A stretch of DNA of 64,000 nucleotides from Aldehydirespirator sp965116865 (GTDB taxonomy: Bacteria; Actinomycetota; Acidimicrobiia; Acidimicrobiales; Aldehydirespiratoraceae). The position numbers were made by a program, and so were the translations under genes. Below, piece after piece: positions 8,987-18,109 of the stretch. The stretch lies in NCBI GenBank assembly GCA_965116865.1, contig OZ220727.1, positions 868,001 to 932,000 of the forward strand. The letters are read 5' to 3'. The number at the start of each line of letters is the position of its first letter. The first letter of the stretch is position 1. The notes below the pieces were generated by a model that made no database searches, was not told the DNA's origin, and worked only from the letters and a program-made list of their open reading frames with translations.

Positions 8987-9142
8987 CGGCACTCCTGTCG
9001 AACACCCGGTCATCGAGAGTGGCGGGTGCTGGCAGGTCGAGGTTGCAGGCGGTCCGGTGCGTGTGCGCCCTCCCGCGGTGTCCGGCCGGCTCGCGCCGCG
9101 CCGGATCACGCCGCCCACGACGGCCGGCGCACAACTCTCCTG

Positions 9143-10288
9143 CTAGGTGATGAGACGCTCGCAGACATAGTCGAGACAGGCGGTGAGTGCCTCGACGTCG
9201 GAGGGCTCGACGGCGGGGAACATGCCGATGCGGAGCTGGTTGCGGCCCAGCTTGCGGTAGCCCTCGGTGTCGAGGATGCCGTTGGCCCGCAGCGCCGCGC
9301 CGATGTCGTCGGCGTCCACACGGGTGTCGAAGTCGATGGTTCCCACCACCCGGCTGCGGTCCGCAGGGTCGGGCACGAAGGGTGAGGCGACGGCGGAGTC
9401 CTCGGCCCAGTCGTAGAGGATTTCGGACGAGCGGTCGCTACGGGACGCGGCCCACTCCAGGCCGCCGTTGCCGTTGAGCCAGTCGACCTGCTCAGCGGTG
9501 AGGAACAACGTGGCCAGCGCGGGAGTGTTGTAGGTCTGGTCCTTGCGGGAGTTGTCCAACGCCAGCTTGAGGTCGAGGAAGGCCGGCGTCCAGCGGCCGG
9601 AGGCCGACAGGCGCTCGATCCGCTCGGTCGCCGCCGGCGACATCAGTGCGATCCAGAGCCCTCCGTCGCTGGAAAGGGCCTTCTGCGGCGCGAAGTAGTA
9701 GACGTCGCAGCCTCGAGGGTCGAAGCGGAGCCCGCCCGCGGCCGAGGTGGCGTCCACCAGCACCAGTGCCTCGTCGTCGCCGTCGGGGCGGCGGACCGTG
9801 ACCATCACTCCGGTCGATGTCTCGTTGTGCGGGTAGCAGTAGGAGTCCGCCCCGTCGACCGCCTCCAGCGGCGGGCACGAGCCGAAGTCGCCAGCACGTA
9901 CCGACGGCTCGTCGAGATGGGGAGCGGAGGCGGTGACAGCCACGAACTTGGAGCTGAACTCGCCGAGCGACAAGTGGTGGCTGCGCTGCTCGACAAGCCC
10001 GAAGCTGGCCGCGTCCCAGAAGGCTGTGGCACCGCCGTTGCCCAGCACCACCTCGTAGCCGTCGGGCGCGCCCAGCAACTCGGCGATTCCGGCCCTCAGC
10101 CGGGCCACCACCCGGCGCACCCCGTCCCTGCGGTGGCTGGTGCCGAGATAGTCGACGGCCCGGTCGGCCAGCGCCCGGGCGGCTTCGGGCCGGAACTTCG
10201 ACGGTCCGCAGCCGAAACGCCCGTCGGAGGGCAGCATCGCTGCGGGAATGGTGATGGCGTCGGGCCGTGGCCGCGCTCGTGCAGACAT
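9143..10288 (-). CDS. serC: Phosphoserine aminotransferase
   Basis: A PLP enzyme converting 3-phosphohydroxypyruvate and glutamate to O-phosphoserine, the second step of serine synthesis. The 381 residues include RFGCGPSK near 24-31, SHRR at 51-54, and the PLP lysine in YYFAPQKALSSDGG (K203). The sequence matches the actinobacterial SerC subgroup. The start at 10288 (MSARARPRP) is preceded by GACTAT six bases upstream, fitting a leaderless promoter; ATG 10306 is an in-frame alternative adding six residues. It is divergent from the aminotransferase at 10690, with a 72-bp repeat array in the gap. Confidence 0.93.
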   Translation of the reverse strand: MSARARPRPDAITIPAAMLPSDGRFGCGPSKFRPEAARALADRAVDYLGTSHRRDGVRRVVARLRAGIAELLGAPDGYEVVLGNGGATAFWDAASFGLVEQRSHHLSLGEFSSKFVAVTASAPHLDEPSVRAGDFGSCPPLEAVDGADSYCYPHNETSTGVMVTVRRPDGDDEALVLVDATSAAGGLRFDPRGCDVYYFAPQKALSSDGGLWIALMSPAATERIERLSASGRWTPAFLDLKLALDNSRKDQTYNTPALATLFLTAEQVDWLNGNGGLEWAASRSDRSSEILYDWAEDSAVASPFVPDPADRSRVVGTIDFDTRVDADDIGAALRANGILDTEGYRKLGRNQLRIGMFPAVEPSDVEALTACLDYVCERLIT

Positions 10289-10348
10289 CGCCGCATAGTC
10301 TGGCATTGAGAGGGCCCTGCCGTGCGCGTTCTCGACGTTTTTTGTTGG

Positions 10349-10590
10349 TTGGATATGGTGGGGGCCGGGGAAGGCATTGAGCGGCCGGTGCTCAGCGTCA
10401 GACAGAGGTCGCCGGGATGGTTGGATGTGGTGGGGGCCGGGGAAGGCATTGAGCGGCCCAGACAGAGGTCGCCGGGATGGTTGGATGTGGTGGGGGCTGG
10501 GGAAGGCATTGAGCGGCCGGTGCTCAGCGTCAGACAGAGGTCGCCGGGACGGTTGGATGTGGTGGGGGCCGGGGAAGGCATTGAGCGGGC
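10349..10590. repeat. 72-bp tandem repeat (one 60-bp variant) between divergent genes
   Basis: Units start at 10349, 10421, 10481 and 10553 (TTGGATRTGGTGGGGGC). Units 1 and 3 are 72 bp; unit 2 is 60 bp because it lacks GGTGCTCAGCGT; unit 4 is partial. The array fills the interval between serC and the aminotransferase, where promoters of both genes should lie. Confidence 0.95.
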
Positions 10591-10689
10591 CCTGCTGTGC
10601 GCGTTCCCGACGGGAAGGATCGACAGGATGTGCTCGCGGCGGGCAGGCTCGACAGGATGCGCCGGATTCTCGCCTGTACGCTCGCAGCC

Positions 10690-11892
10690 ATGAGCAGCAA
10701 ACGGATCTCACGGCGGGTGGGGGCCATCGCCCCGTCGGCCACGCTGGCGGTGACGGCCAAGGCCCGGGCCCTGCGGGCCGCAGGGGAGCGGGTCGTCAGC
10801 TTCGGTGCCGGCGAGCCCGACTTCCCCACCCCGGCCCACATCGTGGAGGCCGCCGCGGCGGCATGCCGCGACCCGCAGCACCACAAGTACACCCCAGTCG
10901 GCGGGCTCGAGGATCTGCGCGACGCTGTGGCGGCCAAGACGGCCCGCGACTCCCGGATGGACGTCGACCCGGCCGACGTGCTCGTCACCAACGGCGGCAA
11001 GCACGCGGTGTACAACGCCGTCGCCGCGGTGGTCGACGCCGGCGACGAGGTGCTGCTGCCCACCCCGTACTGGACGACCTACCCGGAGACGATCGCCCTT
11101 TCCGGCGGCGTGGTCGTGCCCGTCGCGGCCACCGCCGCGAGCGGCTTCCGGGTGAGCGTCGAGCAACTGGAGGCGGCCCGGACGCCGCGCACCAAGGCGC
11201 TGATCTTCGTGTCGCCGTCCAACCCGACCGGCGCCGTCTATCCCCGCTCGGAGATCGAGCAGATCGGCCGATGGGCCGCGGATCACGGGATCTGGGTGCT
11301 GACCGACGAGATCTACGAGCATCTCACCTACGGCGACGCCGAGCACCACTCCATGCCGGTGGTGGCGCCCGAGACCCGCGAACGCTGCATCGTGCTCAAC
11401 GGGGTGGCCAAGACCTACGCCATGACCGGCTGGCGGGTGGGCTGGATGATCGGCCCGCCCGACGTCGTGGCAGCGGCCCGCAACCTCCAGTCCCACTGCA
11501 CGTCCAACGTGTGCAACGTGGCCCAGGCCGCGGCGCTGGCCGCGGTGTCCGGGCCGCTCGACGCTGTGGCGGAGATGCGGCGCTGCTTCGACCGTCGGCG
11601 CCGGACCATGCACCGGCTGCTGAGCGGCATCGACGGGCTGGTCTGCCCCGAGCCGGAAGGTGCCTTCTACGCCTATCCCGACGCTTCCGGCCTGCTGGGC
11701 CGAGACTTCGGCGGAGTCCGGCCGACCACCACCCTGGAGCTCGCCGACCTGCTGCTGGAGCGGGCCAGGGTGGCGGTCGTCCCAGGCGAGGCGTTCGGCG
11801 TCGGCGGCGGGCTCCGGCTGTCGTTCGCGTTGGGCGACGACGACCTGAGCGAGGGCGTCGGTCGCATGGTCGAGCTCCTGGGCGCCGCCTGA
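10690..11892 (+). CDS. Class I aminotransferase, aspartate aminotransferase type
   Basis: This fold-type I PLP enzyme has 400 residues. Visible landmarks are the substrate-side GAGEPDF at 39-45, SPSNPTGAVYP at about 175-185, the PLP-phenol contact DEIYE at 206-210, the Schiff-base lysine in NGVAKTYAMTGWR (K241), and a C-terminal RLSFAL arginine that binds the alpha-carboxylate. It most likely interconverts aspartate and oxaloacetate, but related branch members use other amino acids. The start has TACGCT seven bases before the ATG, fitting a leaderless transcript. Confidence 0.88.
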   Translation: MSSKRISRRVGAIAPSATLAVTAKARALRAAGERVVSFGAGEPDFPTPAHIVEAAAAACRDPQHHKYTPVGGLEDLRDAVAAKTARDSRMDVDPADVLVTNGGKHAVYNAVAAVVDAGDEVLLPTPYWTTYPETIALSGGVVVPVAATAASGFRVSVEQLEAARTPRTKALIFVSPSNPTGAVYPRSEIEQIGRWAADHGIWVLTDEIYEHLTYGDAEHHSMPVVAPETRERCIVLNGVAKTYAMTGWRVGWMIGPPDVVAAARNLQSHCTSNVCNVAQAAALAAVSGPLDAVAEMRRCFDRRRRTMHRLLSGIDGLVCPEPEGAFYAYPDASGLLGRDFGGVRPTTTLELADLLLERARVAVVPGEAFGVGGGLRLSFALGDDDLSEGVGRMVELLGAA

Positions 11893-11956
11893 GACGGCGT
11901 CCCGGACCGGATCGGCGACGCATGGATCATTCAGCGCCGGTTCGGTTCCCGCCCTC

Positions 11957-12212
11957 GCGCGGGATCTGGTCGCGGAATGCAGTGAGGCGGGCGGTTTGGT
12001 CGTTCTCATCGGTGTGGAGGAGCATCTCGCGCGGGAGTTGGTCGCGGAATGCAGTGAGGCGGGCGGTTCGGTCGTTCTCGTCGGTGTGGAGGAGCATCTC
12101 GCGCGGGAGTTGGTCGCGGAATGCAGTGAGGCGGGCGGTTCGGTCGTTCTCGTCGGTGTGGAGGAGCATCTTGCGCGGGATCTGGTCGCGGAATGCAGTG
12201 AGGCGGGCGTTC
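11957..12212. repeat. 72-bp tandem repeat upstream of the S9 peptidase, 3.5 copies
   Basis: Units start at 11957, 12029, 12101 and 12173 (GCGCGGGAKYTGGTCGCGG). They differ at single bases. The array ends about 40 bases before the probable peptidase start. An in-frame extension through the repeats is open but has no protein similarity, so the interval 11893-12253 is regarded as non-coding. Confidence 0.95.
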
Positions 12213-12253
12213 GCCGTTCGGTTCCGAGCCCGGCGCGGCGAGGCACGGCTGCG

Positions 12254-14611
12254 GTGAGCGGGCCGACGGTGCTGCCCTACGGGGAATGGCCTTCGCCGGT
12301 CACCGCCGCGTGCCTGGTGCAGGGGTCGGCGGGCATCTCGGAGGTCGTCGCCGATCCAGTGCAGCCCTGGCTGCTGTGGTGGGCGGAGAGCCGCCCCGAC
12401 GACGGCGGCCGCACCGCGGTAATGAGCCTCGACCTCCGCGGCGGCGAGTCTCAGGAGGTCACACCGGCCGGTGCCGACGTGCGCAGTCGCGTGCACGAGT
12501 ACGGCGGGGGAGCGTGGTGGCCCCACGACGGGTCGCTCCACTACGTCGAGTCCTTCGATCAGCGGCTCCGGCGAATCGATCGTGCGGGCGGCAGTCCCCG
12601 GCTGTTGACCGCCGAGCCGCCCGAGCCCCGGGCGTGGCGCTACGCCGACGGGCGGGTCACGCCCGACGGCCGTTGGAGCGTGTGCGTCCGGGAGCGCCAC
12701 CTCTGCGGCGGCGAGCCGGCCAATGAGCTGGTGGCCGTGGCGACGGACGCTTCCGGGGAAGTGGTCCTGCTGTGGTCGGGCGCCGACTTCGTGATGGCGC
12801 CGCGGGTCTCGCCCGACGGATCGATGCTGGCCTGGATCTCCTGGGACCATCCGAATATGCCCTGGGACGCCACCCGGCTGCATGTCCACCGGCTGTGCGA
12901 CGGCCGGCTCGGTCCCGAAGTGATGGTTCTCGGCCGTGACGGCGACCGCAGCCTCTGCGAACCGGGATGGGATGCAGGATGGGATGCAGGCGCCGACGGT
13001 GCGGCCGCCCGCCTCCTGGTTTGCAGCGACCACGACGACTGGTGGGGCTTGTACCAGGTCGACCTGGGCAGCGGCGCGCTGCAACCGGTGGTCACCGGGG
13101 AGTTCGACGTGGCCACCCCGCCGTGGGTGTTCGGGATGCAGCGCTGGGCCGCGGCTGGCGGCCTGGTGGCTGCCGCCGCCGGACGGCCCGCGGGCGACGA
13201 GCTGGTGGTCTTGACAGAGTCGGGCAGCCAGTCTCCGGCCTCGCCGGCCGCCGTTCGCCGGCACGCCGGTCGCAATGGTGCCGCCCCGAAGTCAGGCAGC
13301 GAGTCGGCAGGGTATTCTCCGTCGTCGGATGCCGGCCCGACCGACCGGGCCGGGCGTCGTCGTCATGTGGTCGCGGTCGAGTCGTCGATCTCGTCGCTCA
13401 CCTTTGCCCGCTGCGACGCAGAGGGTCCCCTGATGCTGGCCTACGCCGGATCCGGATGGGCCCACGAGGCGCAGGTGTCGGCGTTGGATATCGACCGCGG
13501 CAGCGGCAGCGACCGCGGCGGGGGAGGTCCCGCCCACGATGCACAGGTGTCGGCGTTGGATATCGACCGCGGCAGCGGCAGCGACCGCGGCGGGGGAGGT
13601 CCCGCCCACGAGGCGCAGGTGTCGGCGTTGGATATCGACCGCGGCAGCGGCAGCGACCGCGGCGGGGGAGGTCCCGCCCACGATGCACAGGTGTCGGCGT
13701 TGGATATCGACCGCGGCGGATGTTTTCGCCGGCGGACCGTCCGACCAGCCCGCGAGTTGGATGCACGCGTGCCAGCGTCCCCGCCCGAGGCGATCACGTT
13801 CCCGACGGGGCCCGACGGAAGAGCTGTGGCCCACGCCCTCTACTACCGGCCGGCCAACGAGGGATGCGAGGGTCCTGCCGGCGAGCTCCCCCCGTTGCTG
13901 GTGATGGCCCACGGCGGTCCCGCGGCCGCGGCGCGGCGCCAGCTTCAGTTGGGCGTCGTCTACTGGACTTCGAGGGGAATAGCGGTCGTCGACGTCGACT
14001 ACAGGGGATCCACTGGTTACGGGCGCCGCTACCGCCGGGCCCTGGACGGCGCCTGGGGCGTGGCCGACGTGGAGGACTGCGTGGCCGCGGCCCGGTTCCT
14101 GGCCGACCGGGGCGCCGTCGACCCGCAGCGGCTGATGATCCGGGGCGGCAGCGCGGGCGGCTTCACCGTGCTGGCAGCGCTGGCCTTCCACAACACGTTC
14201 GCAGCCGGGGCCAGTCGTTACGGCGTCGCGGACCTGGAGGCTCTGGCCGCCGACACCCACAAGTTCGAGTCCCGCTACCTCGACCGCCTCGTCGGCCCCT
14301 ACCCGGAGGCCAGGGACGTCTATGCCGCCCGCTCGCCGATACACAACCTCGACGGCTTCGACACGCCGATGATCGTGCTTCAGGGCGCCGAGGACGAGAT
14401 CGTGCCCCCGGCCCAGTCCGAGACGATCGTCGCGGCGCTCGAGGCGAAGGGCGTGCCGGTGGCCTACCTGCTGTTCGAGGGGGAGCAGCACGGCTTCAGG
14501 AGCGCCGACAACATCGTCGCCGCGCTGGAGGCCGAACTCGCCTTCTTCGGCAGGATCCTCGGCTTCACCCCCGCGGACCGCCTCCCCGACCTGGAGATCA
14601 GCGGCCTGTAG
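12254..14611 (+). CDS. S9 family prolyl oligopeptidase / acylaminoacyl-peptidase
   Basis: The 785-residue protein has an N-terminal beta-propeller-like half (WxxxGxL blades, VSPDGSMLAWISWD) and a C-terminal alpha/beta hydrolase. Catalytic residues are Ser about 632 in RGGSAGGF, Asp about 713 in QGAEDEIVPP and His about 745 in GEQHGFR. HGGPAAAARRQ gives the oxyanion region. The family removes N-terminal residues or cleaves short peptides. GTG 12254 is chosen because conserved sequence begins there and the repeats lie just upstream; no clear ribosome site is seen. A 72-bp repeat is inserted at residues about 405-488, between propeller and hydrolase. Confidence 0.85.
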   Translation: MSGPTVLPYGEWPSPVTAACLVQGSAGISEVVADPVQPWLLWWAESRPDDGGRTAVMSLDLRGGESQEVTPAGADVRSRVHEYGGGAWWPHDGSLHYVESFDQRLRRIDRAGGSPRLLTAEPPEPRAWRYADGRVTPDGRWSVCVRERHLCGGEPANELVAVATDASGEVVLLWSGADFVMAPRVSPDGSMLAWISWDHPNMPWDATRLHVHRLCDGRLGPEVMVLGRDGDRSLCEPGWDAGWDAGADGAAARLLVCSDHDDWWGLYQVDLGSGALQPVVTGEFDVATPPWVFGMQRWAAAGGLVAAAAGRPAGDELVVLTESGSQSPASPAAVRRHAGRNGAAPKSGSESAGYSPSSDAGPTDRAGRRRHVVAVESSISSLTFARCDAEGPLMLAYAGSGWAHEAQVSALDIDRGSGSDRGGGGPAHDAQVSALDIDRGSGSDRGGGGPAHEAQVSALDIDRGSGSDRGGGGPAHDAQVSALDIDRGGCFRRRTVRPARELDARVPASPPEAITFPTGPDGRAVAHALYYRPANEGCEGPAGELPPLLVMAHGGPAAAARRQLQLGVVYWTSRGIAVVDVDYRGSTGYGRRYRRALDGAWGVADVEDCVAAARFLADRGAVDPQRLMIRGGSAGGFTVLAALAFHNTFAAGASRYGVADLEALAADTHKFESRYLDRLVGPYPEARDVYAARSPIHNLDGFDTPMIVLQGAEDEIVPPAQSETIVAALEAKGVPVAYLLFEGEQHGFRSADNIVAALEAELAFFGRILGFTPADRLPDLEISGL
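13466..13718 (+). repeat. 72-bp coding tandem repeat, 3.5 copies, alternating variants
   Basis: Units start at 13466, 13538, 13610 and 13682 and encode 24 residues (E/DAQVSALDIDRGSGSDRGGG). The first bases alternate GAGGCG, GATGCA, GAGGCG, GATGCA, so the last amplification step probably copied a 144-bp dimer. It lies in the linker of the S9 peptidase. Confidence 0.96.
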
Positions 14612-14670
14612 CTCGAATCGGCGGCGTAATGCACGGTATGCGTGTGCATTGCTGCCGACTCGTGGGAGCG

Positions 14671-14916
14671 TCAGGACTCGCCTTCTGTTTCTTCGCCAGA
14701 GGCGTCTTCGTCCGAGGCGTCGGCTTCGGCCGGCGCGGCCTCGTCGTCCACCGGCTCGCCGTTGCGGGCTGCGGTCTCGGCGATGGTGGGCCATGTGGAC
14801 TCGTCCACTTCGGACCGGCGCCGACGCATCAACACCAGCCGGCCCACGCCGATCAAGGCGCCCGCCACGGCGCCCAGCTTGAGCAGACGAAGGGTCCGGG
14901 GAAGGATGCTCGACAT
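14671..14916 (-). CDS. Small single-span membrane protein with acidic tail
   Basis: The 81-residue product has one hydrophobic span (about residues 13-31, LKLGAVAGALIGVGRLVLM), then a basic stop-transfer patch (RRRR) and a strongly acidic, low-complexity C-terminus. The topology rule predicts the acidic tail in the cytoplasm. The start ATG is six bases after TAGGCT, a leaderless arrangement, which supports a real gene. No family is recognised. Confidence 0.6.
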   Translation of the reverse strand: MSSILPRTLRLLKLGAVAGALIGVGRLVLMRRRRSEVDESTWPTIAETAARNGEPVDDEAAPAEADASDEDASGEETEGES

Positions 14917-14957
14917 GTTCGCAGCCTACCGTCGGCAGTTCCGGATAATGACGGCTG

Positions 14958-17216
14958 CTACAGATCCAAGGCGGCCAGCCTCGCCAGAGTCCGCAGGTTG
15001 TTGACTTGGAGTCGGGCAGGAGACTGGCCGTCGAATGAGCCCCAGCCCCTGAAGCCCAGCGTCCACAGGTCGTCGCCGATCACGATGCTCCGCACGATCA
15101 TGTTCGGCTCATGGTAGGGCCAGCAGATCGAGATGGACTCCTCGCCGCGCAGCAGTCCTTGACTCTCGGCCTCCTCCACGAGGAACGGTTCCTCGTGGCA
15201 ATTGAAGCCGGTCATGCCCGACTCGCCGGGCCCGCAGGCCAGCACCGCGCCGTGGTCGTCCCAGACCATGTACTCGATCTCGGTGGTGAAGTTCCTCTCA
15301 TCGGTCGAGTCGAGGTCGGCGGCGGTGAGTTTCCGGCAGTCGGTGCGGCCGGGCTCCTCGCCCTCGGCCTCGTGGTCGACCCGGCCCACCTCGGTGACGG
15401 TGCCGTCGGCCACGCGCATCACCACTGCGCCGGACCACTCGTTCCGCACCGTCACCGGTATGACCGCAAGCTCCTCGGGCTCCCACCACAGGAAGGCCCG
15501 GTGGTCCCAGCCGACGTCGTTCCAGCCGCCGGGCGCGGTCCACACCGCCACCTCCCGGGGGTCGGTCAGGTCGCTCACGTCGAACAGCGACACCTTGGCT
15601 CCGGTGACACGGCCCTCGGTGTCGGCGTCGGAACCGACCCCCAACACCATGGTGTCGCTGATGGGGTGCAGGTAGCTGGAGAAGCCGGGGATCTTCAGCT
15701 CGCCCAGGATCCGGGGATCGGTCGGGTCCGACAGGTCGATGGTGTAGAAGGGGTCGATCCGGCGGAACGTCACCACGTAGCCGATGTCGCCGACGAAGCG
15801 CACCGACTGGACGTCCTCGCCCCGGCCGATGTCGCCGACGCTGCCGACCTCGACCAAGACGTCGCCGTCGGTGCTCAGCACCCGCACCTGGCTCTCGGTC
15901 TCCTCGCCCCACCGGTCGCCGACCGTGGTCACGACCCGGAGGTGGCCGTCGTGCTCCGACAGTGAGAACTGGTTCCTGATCACTCCCGGAACCTCGCCGG
16001 AGGACTCGTAGGCAGCCTCGGCGCCGCTGATGTCGAAGCGATGGACGCTGGTGCGGCGCTCCGTCCAGGCTCGCCTCCAGCCGGCCTCGTCCCAGTCTCC
16101 GTCGTCCCCGAACGTGTCGGAGTCGAGCCACCGGGTGGTGGCCACATACAACGAGCCTGTCGACGCGTAGACGGTGTCGCCGGGCGCCATGACCGCGGCG
16201 GACTGCGAAGGGTCGAAGCCGCCGCCTATGGAAACGCTGATCACGGTGGTGACCCCGAAGCCGGAGAACACCGACGGGGCATGCACGTCGCCGCAGGGCA
16301 CCATCAGCGATCCCGCCGAGCTGTCGGCCGAGCCGAAGGTGTAGTGGGGCAGCCAGTCGTCGAGGGTGGAGTCGAGCACCGCGGCCCGGTTGGCAGCCTC
16401 GGCGACGTCGGCGGCGGAGTCGTGCTGGGGGAACACGAACGGGAAGTTCCACTGGGGGTCGTAGCGCATGACCACTCGGGCGGTTCCGCCGACGCTGCGG
16501 GCGCTGATGTAGTCGCCCTGCACAGCGACGGTCTCGGCGATCCGGGGCGTGTCGCCGCTCGCGTCGATGCGCTGGAGCACGGTCTCGGCGCCGTCGGCCG
16601 CGTCGCTGGTGGATCGGGTGATCAGCAGCAGGTTGTCGCCGTCGATGAGCAGCTCCCGTCCCCAGCCCTCGGCCACGGCGACCGATCCGACGAAGCTGCG
16701 GCCGGCCGCGTCGGCCACCACCAACCGGCCTGACGACAGCGTGAAGATCCGGCGGCCGTCGGTCTTGACGATGTCGGCCTCGTCCACGCCCTCCTCCTGG
16801 ACGTTCGTGCCCGAGAAGTCCACTCCTTCGACCGGGGCGGGCGCCGCGGCCTGAGCGGCCGCCGGGGCCCCCTCGGCGGCCATGTACTCTTCGGTCATGT
16901 CCTCGTCGGTCGTGACCGCGGGGCCGCCCCGCCGGAGCACTGGACCGAACCAGCCGTCCTGGTCGAAGCCCCACGGGCCGACCCGGGCCGAGTACTCGGC
17001 GTGCAGGTGGTCGAGCAGGGCGTCGCAGTCGTCGAAGCGCACCAGCCCCGAAGTCAGGATCACGTCCTCGGGCTCGAGATCGATCACCGTCGGACCGCCG
17101 GCCGGCTCGGCGGGACCGGTCGAGCCGGAGATTCCCGGACCCCCGCCGGGGCTGTCGCTGCCGCATGACGCGGCCAGGACCAGGGCGCTGACGGCGGCGA
17201 CGAGTGTCTTGCGCAT
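14958..17216 (-). CDS. Secreted beta-propeller lipoprotein
   Basis: The 752-residue protein begins with a lipoprotein signal (KTLVAAVSALVLAASC, lipidated Cys18), then a Gly/Pro/Ser linker and a large beta-propeller domain of the type annotated as a beta-propeller domain-containing protein (GTNVQEEGVDEADIVKTDG, then repeated V-DLSDP-P-ILGELKIPG blades). Such proteins sit outside the membrane; no enzymatic residues are evident. The start 17216 is preceded by an AAAGG site; ATG 17231 and GTG 17237 upstream are in frame but would extend the signal peptide. It may follow leuD on the same strand, separated by a dispersed repeat. Confidence 0.82.
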   Translation of the reverse strand: MRKTLVAAVSALVLAASCGSDSPGGGPGISGSTGPAEPAGGPTVIDLEPEDVILTSGLVRFDDCDALLDHLHAEYSARVGPWGFDQDGWFGPVLRRGGPAVTTDEDMTEEYMAAEGAPAAAQAAAPAPVEGVDFSGTNVQEEGVDEADIVKTDGRRIFTLSSGRLVVADAAGRSFVGSVAVAEGWGRELLIDGDNLLLITRSTSDAADGAETVLQRIDASGDTPRIAETVAVQGDYISARSVGGTARVVMRYDPQWNFPFVFPQHDSAADVAEAANRAAVLDSTLDDWLPHYTFGSADSSAGSLMVPCGDVHAPSVFSGFGVTTVISVSIGGGFDPSQSAAVMAPGDTVYASTGSLYVATTRWLDSDTFGDDGDWDEAGWRRAWTERRTSVHRFDISGAEAAYESSGEVPGVIRNQFSLSEHDGHLRVVTTVGDRWGEETESQVRVLSTDGDVLVEVGSVGDIGRGEDVQSVRFVGDIGYVVTFRRIDPFYTIDLSDPTDPRILGELKIPGFSSYLHPISDTMVLGVGSDADTEGRVTGAKVSLFDVSDLTDPREVAVWTAPGGWNDVGWDHRAFLWWEPEELAVIPVTVRNEWSGAVVMRVADGTVTEVGRVDHEAEGEEPGRTDCRKLTAADLDSTDERNFTTEIEYMVWDDHGAVLACGPGESGMTGFNCHEEPFLVEEAESQGLLRGEESISICWPYHEPNMIVRSIVIGDDLWTLGFRGWGSFDGQSPARLQVNNLRTLARLAALDL

Positions 17217-17273
17217 GGAGGCGTTGCCTTTCATCACCGGCGCCCGCCGGCACGGGTGCGGTTCCTGGGATTA

Positions 17274-17412
17274 GAGGCCGAGCGAATAGGCGGGCCAGTC
17301 CGGATCATACGGGCGAAGCCGTGGCCCGAGCGGCCCGTGAGCGCAGCGAACAAGAGCGGGAATGACACCGCTGCGACACAATCGGCTCTCACCTATTCGC
17401 GGACGCTCTTAG
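17274..17412 (+). repeat. Dispersed partly palindromic element, copy A
   Basis: The core reads GTGGCCCGAGCGGCCCGTGA and then GCGCAGCGAACAAGAGCGGG, and the ends carry GCGAATAGG and CCTATTCGC as an inverted pair. Copies B (45537), C (58571) and, inverted, D (38584) align over most of the length. It lies between leuD and the lipoprotein gene. Confidence 0.88.
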
Positions 17413-17481
17413 ACGTTCCCGCGCCCGTAGCGGTCCCCGAGTTCGCTGCGAGTCTCGCGCAGGACTCGGACATGCCTGGCT

Positions 17482-18075
17482 CTACGTGGCCGCGGGCAGC
17501 CATCGGAGGCGTTGTCGCTCGTATTCGTCGATTGCTCCGGCGTGGCGCAGGGTCAGCCCTATGTCGTCGAGACCTTCGAGGAACCGTTGCTGGGTGGAGG
17601 CCTCCATCGAGAAGGCCGCCGCGAATCCGACGGCCGGCGCCTCCACGGTGAGCCGCTCCACGTCCACAGTGATCTCCAGGCCGGGGTCCGCATGCACCGC
17701 GGCCATCAACTCGGCGGCGTCGTCGGACGGGATCTCGGCCGGGACGAGCCCGTTCTTGGTGCAGTTGTTGCGGAATATGCCGGCGAAGCGGGGACTGATC
17801 ACCGCGTCGAACCCGTACTGCTGGATGGCCCACACCGCATGCTCCCGCGAGGAGCCGGTGCCGAAGTTGGCGCCGGCCAACAGGATCGTCGCCCCCGCAT
17901 AGCGCTCGTCGTTGAGCACGAAGTCGCGGCTGTCGCGCCACTCAGAGAACAGGCCCTTCTCGAAGCCGGTGCGCGACACCTGCTTGAGCCAGTCCGACGG
18001 GATGATCTGGTCGGTGTCGACGTCGCTGCGGTCCAGCGGCGCCGCGGTGCCGCTCACTTCTCGTGTCGCCTTCAT
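17482..18075 (-). CDS. leuD: 3-isopropylmalate dehydratase small subunit
   Basis: This 197-residue subunit pairs with LeuC to isomerise 2- to 3-isopropylmalate, and to process citramalate in the isoleucine route. Signature stretches are DVDTDQIIPSDWLK near 18-31, ANFGTGSSREHA at about 69-80 and ISPRFAGIFRNNC at about 92-104. It lies 34 bases after leuC on the same strand, clearly an operon. Length and motifs are normal. Confidence 0.95.
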   Translation of the reverse strand: MKATREVSGTAAPLDRSDVDTDQIIPSDWLKQVSRTGFEKGLFSEWRDSRDFVLNDERYAGATILLAGANFGTGSSREHAVWAIQQYGFDAVISPRFAGIFRNNCTKNGLVPAEIPSDDAAELMAAVHADPGLEITVDVERLTVEAPAVGFAAAFSMEASTQQRFLEGLDDIGLTLRHAGAIDEYERQRLRWLPAAT

Positions 18076-18109
18076 GGCCGCGACCCGGCCGCAGATTGCG
18101 AGACAGCCC

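Noticed and set aside
8145..9134. Long repeat-coded open frames on both strands across the 72-bp array
   Set aside because: Any 72-bp unit without stops is open indefinitely; the products are low-complexity and all frames are open, so there is no coding evidence.
10708..12246. 512-residue minus-strand frame over the aminotransferase and repeats
   Set aside because: It is a GC-rich shadow of the aminotransferase, which has all PLP motifs.
11996..12253. N-terminal extension of the S9 peptidase through the repeats
   Set aside because: The extension consists of repeat-coded sequence with no similarity and there is no start signal before it; the conserved protein begins near 12254.
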